Translations under genes and position numbers: made by a program | The notes under the pieces: model-generated | The model's input: only the letters and a program-made list of their open reading frames with translations | What the model was told of the DNA's origin: nothing | Databases searched by the model: none | NCBI RefSeq assembly: GCF_001417955.2 | Contig: NZ_LKTM01000310.1 | Location: 161,319-225,318 of the forward strand | From: Mycobacterium gordonae | Lineage (GTDB): Bacteria > Actinomycetota > Actinomycetes > Mycobacteriales > Mycobacteriaceae | Length of the DNA stretch: 64,000 bases | Direction: 5' to 3' | Part shown: piece after piece, positions 45,956 through 52,836 of the stretch | How positions within the stretch are numbered: the stretch's first letter is position 1 | Layout of the letters: each line of letters starts with the position of its first letter

Positions 45956-48637
45956 TCACACCCGCTCCAGCGCGCGCCGCGCGTAGGCCCGCACGTCGGC
46001 GTCGTTGTCTTTCAGCGCTAATCCGAGCGCGTCGCGAATGGCGGGTTCGCCGGGCAGCCGGGCCAGGCTCAGCACCGCGGCCTTGCGTACGTCGAGGTGC
46101 GCATCGCCCAGTGCCTCGGTCAATCGCGGTACCGCGAAGTCGGACGGGGCACCGGCCAGCGCGCGAGCCGCGCCCTCCCGCACCTGCCAGGCCGGCGCCC
46201 GCAGCGCCTCCTCGACGGAAGTCATTTCCGCTGTGCTGCAACCTAATTGGGCCAGAGCCGTCAGTGCCGCCGCGCGCACCAGGGGGTCCGGGTCCTTGAT
46301 CAGCGCACCGACCGCGTGCGTACCGTCACCCAGGGTGGCCAAGCCGGCCGCCGCCGCGATGCGAACCTCGCGGTTCTCGTCGGCGGTGGCGGCAACCACT
46401 CCGGCCACGTCGTCGACGGACACCAGCGCACGTACCGCCTCGATACGCACCCGGTGGTCGGCGTCGTCGAGCGCCCCACGGAACTGCGCCGGCTCCCCCA
46501 CTCGGCGCGCGGCCAGCAGCGACAGTGCGGCCGCCCGCACCACCGAGTCGGGAGACTCCAGATACGGGCGGGCGCCGGCGGGGTCCGGCAAAACTTCGAC
46601 GAGCTCGCGGACTCCTTCGGCCGCGGTGCGGCGAACCGAGGCATCAGTGTCGTTCAGCGCCGCCAGCAGGGCCGGCGCATAACCGTCGGGAATGTGTTCG
46701 GTGAGGGTTGCCACGGCAGTGCGCCGCACTCCGGCATCGGAGTCCGCCAGGAAGTGCGAGAGCTCGGCGATGGTCGGCTCGGCCAAGGCCAGCACCTCGG
46801 CAATCCGCGGCGACGGCGGATCGGCGGCGGCGACGGGGACGATCCGGGACCGGGCCGTGGGTGGCGCCTGGCCTCCGATCAGTGGCGGTTGAGTCACCTC
46901 CCGCACCCCTTGATCCGTCGGTGGCAGTCCGTCGAACTCCGGTACCGACACGAAGTAGGGAGCCACCGGGCGCTTGAGAAACACCATGTCTCCGCCGGGA
47001 TCCTTGCGCAGGTTGAGGTGGTAGCCCCAATCGGCGTCGTCGCGGGCCGGTAGGTCGGCACGGTCGTGGTAGAGGCCCCAGCGAGATTCGGTCCGGGTGA
47101 GCGAGGACCGGGCGGCCATCTCCGCGCAGTCGCGGATGAACGACACCTCGACCGCGCGCATCAGCTCGTGCGGTGTGCCGGCACCCATGAGTGCGATTTC
47201 GTCCCGCATCCTTTCGAAGGTGCGCACCGCGATCGACAACTTGGTCGCGGACTTCGGGGGTGCCACGTAGTCGTTGACGAAGCGCCGCAACTTGTACTCC
47301 ACCTGCGGCTGCGGCGGGCCGTCCGGATGGCGCAGCGGCCGGTAGATGAGCTCGTGCGCCTCGCGCAACTGTTTCTCCGGAAGTTGTTGCGGTGCCTTGA
47401 CTTCCGCAGCGTGGGTGGCGGCGTGGGCGCCGGCGAGATCACCGAAGACGAATGCGCCGATCATGTAGTTGTGTGGGACGCAGGCCAGGTCGCCCGCCGC
47501 ATACAGGCCCGGCACGGTGGTGCGGGCGTGTTCGTCCACCCAGACGCCGGATGCGGAATGTCCACTGCACAAGCCGATTTCGGAGATGTGCATCTCGATG
47601 TCGTGGGTGCGGTAGTCGTGGCCGCGGTTGGCGTGGAAGGTACCCCGGGTGGGCCGCTCGGTGCTGTGCAGGATGTTTTCCAGCGCCGTGAGCGTCTCGT
47701 CGGGCAGGTGGGACACCTTGAGGTAGATGGGCCCCCGGGCCGAGTCGATCTCGCTCTTGACCTCGGCCATCATCTGTCCCGACCAGTAGTCGGAGTCGAC
47801 GAACCGCTCGCCGAGGGCGTTGACCTGGTAACCGCCGAACGGATTGGCCACATACGCGCACGCCGGGCCGTTGTAGTCCTTGATCAGCGGATTGACCTGG
47901 AAGCACTCGATTCCCGACAACTCAGCGCCGGCGTGGTAAGCCATCGAATAGCCATCGCCGGCGTTGGTCGGGTTCTCGTAGGTGCCGTACAGGTACCCCG
48001 ACGCCGGCAGGCCGAGTCGTCCGCACGCTCCCGTCGCCAGGATCACCGTCTTGGCACCGATCGCGACGAATTCTCCGGTGCGGGTGTGTAACGCGGCCGC
48101 ACCCACCGCCCGGCCGGCCTCCGTCAGCACCCGCACCGGCATCAGGCGGTTCTCGATCCGGATCTTCTCGCGCATCGAGCGTTGCCGCAGCACCCGGTAG
48201 AGCGCTTTCTTGACGTCCTTGCCCTCCGGCATCGGCAGCACGTAGGAGCCCGAGCGATGTACCCGGCGCACCGCGTACTCGCCATGCTCGTCTTTCTCGA
48301 ACTTGACGCCGTAACGCTCGAGTCGCTGCACCATTGCGAACCCACGGGTAGCCGTCTGATAGATGGTGCGCTGGTTGACGATTCCGTCGTTGGCGCGGGT
48401 GATCTCGGCGACGTAATCCTCCGGCTCGGCCTTGCCGGGAATCACAGCATTGTTCACCCCGTCCATGCCCATCGCCAGTGCGCCGGAATGCCGTACGTGC
48501 GCCTTTTCCAGCAGCAGCACTTGCGCACCGTGCTCGGCGGCGGTGAGCGCCGCCATGGTGCCCGCGGTGCCGCCGCCGATGACCAGCACGTCGCAGTCCA
48601 GCCGGAGTTGTGGTTCGACAGCGGGCATCTGCATCAT
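45956..48637 (-). CDS. AprA/fumarate-reductase-like flavoprotein fused to HEAT repeats
   Basis: An 893-residue fusion. Residues 1 to about 590 form an FAD flavoprotein of the fumarate reductase / adenylylsulfate reductase alpha group: FAD-binding GGGTAG (21-26), RHSGALAMGMDGVNNAV, and GLCSGHSASGVWVDEH, which resembles the AprA active-site SHSGCCG stretch. FAD closure is GLYAAGDLACVPHN. From about 607 to the end come nine HEAT-type repeats of about 31 residues with a recurring D-x-x-VR-x-x-A core. It is the last gene of the operon beginning at gntR, overlapping the ATPase gene by 4 bp. The partner ferredoxin at 51625 resembles AprB. The substrate is unknown; a sulfur oxyanion or organosulfonate is my best guess. 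Confidence 0.8.
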   Translation of the reverse strand: MMQMPAVEPQLRLDCDVLVIGGGTAGTMAALTAAEHGAQVLLLEKAHVRHSGALAMGMDGVNNAVIPGKAEPEDYVAEITRANDGIVNQRTIYQTATRGFAMVQRLERYGVKFEKDEHGEYAVRRVHRSGSYVLPMPEGKDVKKALYRVLRQRSMREKIRIENRLMPVRVLTEAGRAVGAAALHTRTGEFVAIGAKTVILATGACGRLGLPASGYLYGTYENPTNAGDGYSMAYHAGAELSGIECFQVNPLIKDYNGPACAYVANPFGGYQVNALGERFVDSDYWSGQMMAEVKSEIDSARGPIYLKVSHLPDETLTALENILHSTERPTRGTFHANRGHDYRTHDIEMHISEIGLCSGHSASGVWVDEHARTTVPGLYAAGDLACVPHNYMIGAFVFGDLAGAHAATHAAEVKAPQQLPEKQLREAHELIYRPLRHPDGPPQPQVEYKLRRFVNDYVAPPKSATKLSIAVRTFERMRDEIALMGAGTPHELMRAVEVSFIRDCAEMAARSSLTRTESRWGLYHDRADLPARDDADWGYHLNLRKDPGGDMVFLKRPVAPYFVSVPEFDGLPPTDQGVREVTQPPLIGGQAPPTARSRIVPVAAADPPSPRIAEVLALAEPTIAELSHFLADSDAGVRRTAVATLTEHIPDGYAPALLAALNDTDASVRRTAAEGVRELVEVLPDPAGARPYLESPDSVVRAAALSLLAARRVGEPAQFRGALDDADHRVRIEAVRALVSVDDVAGVVAATADENREVRIAAAAGLATLGDGTHAVGALIKDPDPLVRAAALTALAQLGCSTAEMTSVEEALRAPAWQVREGAARALAGAPSDFAVPRLTEALGDAHLDVRKAAVLSLARLPGEPAIRDALGLALKDNDADVRAYARRALERV

Positions 48638-49374
48638 GCCGCCACCGAATAATCGAGCGCGGCAATGATTTCCGCGCGCAGCTCCGGGCGCGGCCGAACG
48701 GTTCGCGGCTCCGGCACGTCGAGCAGCGCGCGCAGCGGGCGGCCGGCGTGGCCCAACACGGCGACCCGGTCCCCGAGCGTCAACGCCTCGTCGACATCAT
48801 GGGTGACGAACACGACGGTCGTCGGGTGGGCCCGCCAGGTGTCGATGAGCAACCGCTGCATGGCAGAGCGGGTTTGGGTGTCCAGCGCTCCGAACGGCTC
48901 GTCCATCATGACCGCCCGCGGCGCCCCGGCCAGGCCGCGGGCCAACTGCACCCGTTGCCGCATGCCGCCGGACAGGCTCTTGGGCAAATAGTCACCGAAC
49001 CCGCTGAGACCGACCTCGGAGATCCAGCGCTGAGCCTGGGTACGCCTGGCGGCACGCGGCTCACCACGCAGCCGCAACGCCAGCTCGATGTTGGAGCGGA
49101 CCGAACGCCACGGCAGCAGGGCGTTGTCCTGGAACACCATTCCGCGATCGCCGGAGGTGCCCGTGACTATCGTGCCGTCGGCCACTACCCGTCCGTCGTC
49201 AGGTGCAAGCAGTCCGGCCAGCGCGCGCAGCACCGTCGACTTTCCGCAACCGGACGGACCGGTGAGCACCAGGATCTCCCCCGGGCGCACAGTCAGGCTC
49301 AGGCCGTCGATCACCGGAACACCGTTGTAGGACAACCGGACCCGGTCCAGCTCCAGACTCATGCCCTCCGTCAT
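48634..49374 (-). CDS. ABC transporter ATPase, nitrate/sulfonate/taurine type
   Basis: A 246-residue ATPase. Walker A is GPSGCGKST (about 39-47), the Q-loop is MVFQDNALLPW, the signature is LSGGMRQRVQLARG, Walker B is AVMMDEPFGALD and the switch histidine is in VTHD. The segment NALLPWRSVRSNI is characteristic of SsuB/TauB/NrtD. The ATG at 49374 overlaps the permease stop by 4 bp. It energises import of the solute captured by the lipoprotein at 50222. Confidence 0.93.
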   Translation of the reverse strand: MTEGMSLELDRVRLSYNGVPVIDGLSLTVRPGEILVLTGPSGCGKSTVLRALAGLLAPDDGRVVADGTIVTGTSGDRGMVFQDNALLPWRSVRSNIELALRLRGEPRAARRTQAQRWISEVGLSGFGDYLPKSLSGGMRQRVQLARGLAGAPRAVMMDEPFGALDTQTRSAMQRLLIDTWRAHPTTVVFVTHDVDEALTLGDRVAVLGHAGRPLRALLDVPEPRTVRPRPELRAEIIAALDYSVAA

Positions 49375-50225
49375 TTTTTGGTCTCCTCCCCTCGTGGCAG
49401 CCACCGGGTGACCCGGCGGCCCACCAATTCCACCGCCGCAGATGTCGCGAACCCCAGCACGCCGATCGTGATGATTCCGACGAAAACCTGCGGATAGGCC
49501 AGCACGGTGTAGTTCTGCCAGGTGCGGTACCCGACGCCGAGCCGACCCGAGATCATCTCGGCGGAGATCACGCAGATCCAGGCCACTCCCATGCCGACCG
49601 ACAGGCCGCCGAAGACACCCGGCAGGATCCCCGGCAGCACCACCCGGGTCAGCACCTCCCGGCGGCCGCCACCCAGGGTGCGGACCGAGTCCTCCCACAG
49701 CGTGGGCAGTGCCCGTACGGCGTGCCGGGTGCTGACCATGATCGGGAAGTAGGCGGCCAGGAAGGTGATGAACACGATGCCGGCCTCGTCGGTCGGGAAC
49801 AGCAGGATGGCCACCGGCACGACCGCGATCGCGGGGATCGGCCGGGCCAGTTCGGTCAGCGGGCCGAATACATCGGCCAACGTGCGTGACCGGGCCAGCA
49901 GCACGCCGGTGGCGACACCGGCCGCGGCGGCCAGCCCGAAGCCGGTCAGGATGCGCAACACTGACTGCGCCAGATCCAGCCAGTACTCGTAGGCACCCAG
50001 CCGACGCGTCAGCGCGTGCGCGATCTCGGTGACGGTCGGCAGGGTGTCGAACCGCAACCAGAACCGCACCTTGCCGGCGGTGAGTAGCTGCCAGAGCCCG
50101 ATCGCGGCGATGACCGACGCCAACCGCAGCAGGCGCGAGCGCCACCGGGAGGGGGTTCGCCGCGGCGCGACCGGGGCGGGGACCGGAACGGACCCGGTTA
50201 TCCGGTCCGTCAACTCGGCCGTCAT
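49371..50225 (-). CDS. ABC transporter permease, nitrate/sulfonate/taurine type
   Basis: A 284-residue SsuC/TauC-like permease. After a Pro-rich cytoplasmic start come about six membrane helices. The EAA loop, which docks the ATPase, reads EDSVRTLGGGRREVLTRVVLPGILPG in pieces around residues 178-203. The helix pattern is typical of the family, and the length is normal. ATG 50225 overlaps the binding-protein stop by 4 bp. Confidence 0.92.
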   Translation of the reverse strand: MTAELTDRITGSVPVPAPVAPRRTPSRWRSRLLRLASVIAAIGLWQLLTAGKVRFWLRFDTLPTVTEIAHALTRRLGAYEYWLDLAQSVLRILTGFGLAAAAGVATGVLLARSRTLADVFGPLTELARPIPAIAVVPVAILLFPTDEAGIVFITFLAAYFPIMVSTRHAVRALPTLWEDSVRTLGGGRREVLTRVVLPGILPGVFGGLSVGMGVAWICVISAEMISGRLGVGYRTWQNYTVLAYPQVFVGIITIGVLGFATSAAVELVGRRVTRWLPRGEETKK

Positions 50226-51610
50226 AGCGAACCTCCAAGTGCTTGTTGATAACTCACCGTCACGGCGCCCGGGTGCGCTGCCGCGTAACGGCGCGCTCCG
50301 GCCACGGTGCCGAACGGGCGGTAGTCGCCCCCCTCGCGGACCCAGACCGCCTTGTCGGCGAACCACCGGGTGCCCAGTTCGGTGTCCGGTACGTAGGCTG
50401 CGCGAACCTTGGCGCCGCGGGCCGTCGCCGCCCTGATCGCCTGCAGTAACACGGTGGGAGTGGCAATCGCCTGCGTGGCATCCGTTCCGTCCAGCCACAA
50501 CTCGCTGGCCAGCGCGGGGTCGCCGGCCAGGGCCGACGGGTTCGTCGTGCGCGCCCGCGCCGCGTCGTATTGCAGTCCGCGGGCCCCGAATACCGCGCGC
50601 AGTGGTTCGTCCCGGACGAATCCGCCGATGTCGAGGTCGGCGAAGTCACCGATCGACTTCAGGTACGGCACATCACTTTCCAGCGCGTCCACCAGCGACG
50701 GCTTCAATGTGGTGTCGAAGGATGTGCCGCCCGGGCCGTTGTAGAGGTAGACGACCTCGGTCGGCAACCCGCTGGCGCCGGCGACGATGCGCGCCGCTTC
50801 CAGTGGCTTGGCGTTGAGAAAGTCGGTGGCGTCCAGTTGAGCCTGCAAGAACGCGGCCAGCACCTCCGGGTGGTTGCCGGCATACGAACGCCGCACCACC
50901 ACACCGTGCAGCGTGGGCACGTTCAATTCGGCGCCGTCGTAGAGCAATCTGCCCTTGTTCTGGTACACCAACAGCCCTGGCCAAGCGACGAACTGTGAAA
51001 GTGCCTGTACCTGGCCGGATTCCAGCGCCGAGGCACCGACTTGCGGTTGCTGGTTGAGCACATCGACCCCCGCCACCCCCGCCTTGTCCAGTGCGCGTAC
51101 CAGGGTGCCGTGTCCCGCGGACCCGACGCTGGCCGACACCTTGGCCCCGGCCAACTCGGCGAGCGTGGTGGCCGGTGAATCCGGGCTCACCACAACCATG
51201 TTCAACGCGCCCTTGGGGCTGTAGCCGGTGACCGACACCATCTCGGTGCGCGCCAGCGGGTTCGGTTGCGTTTTGGAGCCGTTGATCAGTAGGGGGTAGT
51301 CCCCCATCGACCCGATGTCGATCTTCTCGGCCAGCATCTGCGCGGTGATCGGCGCGCCGGTGTCGTAGTCCTGCCAGCGGACCGCGTACCTGGTACCGGT
51401 GCGGGAGGTGATATCCGACAGTCGGCGCTCGAGGTAGCCCTGGGCGCGCAGCAGCGTGCCGGCGGTGACGGTATTGATGGTTTTCGACTGGTAGCCGACA
51501 ACGAGGCTGACCACACCCGAAGATTCGGCGAGCGATTCCAGCGAGCACCCGGAGGTGATCGCGGCGACGGTCATCACGACCGACACCAGACGAGTGGCGG
51601 GTCTTTTCAC
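50222..51610 (-). CDS. Lipoprotein solute-binding protein, sulfonate/nitrate type, with C-terminal extension
   Basis: A 462-residue extracytoplasmic binding protein. The signal peptide VKRPATRLVSVVMTVA leads to a lipobox ITSGC with Cys22. The SsuA/NMT1-type domain is seen in IDIGSMGDYPLLINGSK and KVSASVGSAGHGTLVRAL. It is over 100 residues longer than common SsuA or TauA proteins. The last 49 residues (RWFADKAVWVREGGDYRPFG, then AAAHPGAVTVSYQQAL) recall the C-terminal motif of NosL-type copper-binding proteins. The start is GTG 51610, 14 bp after the ferredoxin stop, with AGGA upstream. It delivers the solute to the permease. Confidence 0.85.
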   Translation of the reverse strand: MKRPATRLVSVVMTVAAITSGCSLESLAESSGVVSLVVGYQSKTINTVTAGTLLRAQGYLERRLSDITSRTGTRYAVRWQDYDTGAPITAQMLAEKIDIGSMGDYPLLINGSKTQPNPLARTEMVSVTGYSPKGALNMVVVSPDSPATTLAELAGAKVSASVGSAGHGTLVRALDKAGVAGVDVLNQQPQVGASALESGQVQALSQFVAWPGLLVYQNKGRLLYDGAELNVPTLHGVVVRRSYAGNHPEVLAAFLQAQLDATDFLNAKPLEAARIVAGASGLPTEVVYLYNGPGGTSFDTTLKPSLVDALESDVPYLKSIGDFADLDIGGFVRDEPLRAVFGARGLQYDAARARTTNPSALAGDPALASELWLDGTDATQAIATPTVLLQAIRAATARGAKVRAAYVPDTELGTRWFADKAVWVREGGDYRPFGTVAGARRYAAAHPGAVTVSYQQALGGSL

Positions 51611-51624
51611 GGCTGGTCCTGAGG

Positions 51625-51855
51625 TCAGCGCAGCAGATAGGGCATGTTCACGGTGACTGCGCCGGTCGGGCAGCGCGCCGCGCAGGGTCCGCAGTACCAG
51701 CATTCGTCGACATGCATGAACGCCTTGCCCGTGTCGGGGTTGATCGCCAGCGCGTCCAGCGGGCACACCTCCACGCACAGAGTGCAGCCGTCGATACACA
51801 GCGACTCGTCTACCGTGACCGGCACGTCGGCCCGGATGTTGTTGACCAGCGTCAC
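51625..51855 (-). CDS. Two-[4Fe-4S] ferredoxin, AprB-like
   Basis: A 76-residue ferredoxin. One cluster motif is C20-x3-C24-x2-C27-x3-C31-P and the other is C52-x2-C55-x2-C58-x3-C62-P. The second reads ECWYCGPCAARCP, close to the ECWxC-x-x-C pattern of the adenylylsulfate reductase beta subunit. The extra residue in the first motif also recalls AprB, where this spacing is expanded. It lies in the same operon as the AprA-like flavoprotein, for which it is the natural electron partner. The ATG overlaps the gntR stop by 4 bp. Confidence 0.92.
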   Translation of the reverse strand: MTLVNNIRADVPVTVDESLCIDGCTLCVEVCPLDALAINPDTGKAFMHVDECWYCGPCAARCPTGAVTVNMPYLLR

Positions 51856-52589
51856 GGTTTGCTCCTAATGAGACTGCCGCGCATGGTGATTCGATCACCG
51901 CGCATGCGGATGTATTCCAGGTCGACGGGCCTGCCGTCGTCGAGGCTGGTGAGCCGCTCCAGCATCAACAGCGGTGCACCGTCAGGCATTTGCAGCGTGG
52001 CCGCCGAGTGCGCGTCGGCGGGAATGGCCTCCAGCGCCAACGACGCAGAGCCCAGCTTCTGTCCGCTCACCCGCTCGATGAGCGCGAACAGGTCGTTGTC
52101 TTCCAGCGGGTGCCCCAGGATCTGGGTGCCGATGTCGGGGACGAGATAGGTCAAGTCGAGGCTGAGCGGCAGGTTACCGAGATACCGCAGCCGCTCGATG
52201 AACACCGCGTGTTCACCTGCCCTCAGCCGGAGCCGGCGGGCGACCGAGGGGGGCGCGGCCACCAGCATCCCCGCCCGTATCTCGTTGCGTACTTCGCCCT
52301 GGTTCTTGAAGGTTTCCTTGAGCCCCGCCAGGGTGTTGAGGCCGTGCTCGTACTTGCGCTGCGCCACGTGGGTGCCGACCCTGGGTCCGCGGTCGATCAG
52401 CCCCTCGTTCTTCAGCACCGCGAGCGCCTCCCGAATGGTGTTGCGCGACACCAGGAATTCCGCGGCCAACACGTTCTCCGCGGGCAAGCCGTCGGCGTAG
52501 GCACCGGCGTGGATCTGCTGACGCAACACGTCGGCGGTGCGGCGCGCCCGGTCGGCCCGGGCTCCCTGGATCGGCACTGCTTCGGCCAC
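51852..52589 (-). CDS. GntR/HutC-family transcriptional regulator
   Basis: A 245-residue regulator. The N-terminal winged helix (about 14-80) has LPAENVLAAEFLVSRNTIRE. The C-terminal UTRA ligand domain (about 95-240) contains FIERLRYLGNLPLSLDLTYL and PLLMLERLTSLDDGRPVDLE. The GTG at 52589 is the only good start. As first gene of the operon it probably controls its own transcript, with the imported compound or a metabolite as ligand. Confidence 0.9.
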   Translation of the reverse strand: MAEAVPIQGARADRARRTADVLRQQIHAGAYADGLPAENVLAAEFLVSRNTIREALAVLKNEGLIDRGPRVGTHVAQRKYEHGLNTLAGLKETFKNQGEVRNEIRAGMLVAAPPSVARRLRLRAGEHAVFIERLRYLGNLPLSLDLTYLVPDIGTQILGHPLEDNDLFALIERVSGQKLGSASLALEAIPADAHSAATLQMPDGAPLLMLERLTSLDDGRPVDLEYIRMRGDRITMRGSLIRSKP

Positions 52590-52654
52590 GCCGTCACGCT
52601 AATGCAGGTCAGGGGGCTGCCGAGGGACCGCGATGACGGGTGCCGAGCGCGCGA

Positions 52655-52722
52655 GACCATTGCGCCAGGCCGGGTCCGGTGGCGACCAGCCCAAACCTCG
52701 GCGTCACCGGACCATTACGCCA
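52655..52722. promoter_or_regulatory. 13-bp direct repeat upstream of gntR
   Basis: GACCATTGCGCCA (52655-52667) and GACCATTACGCCA (52710-52722) differ at one base and start 55 bp apart, about five helical turns. They lie 66-133 bp upstream of the gntR start in the 247-bp gap after the decarboxylase gene. They are candidates for GntR binding. Confidence 0.35.
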
Positions 52723-52836
52723 CCACAGTCGAGCGTCCGGCCTTTCGATCCTGGTGAGCCGAACCTGATGCGCCGAGACTGTCAGGAGGGCCCTCACCAG
52801 CCAGCACAATTACCGCCTCGGTCAACGCGCCGAACG

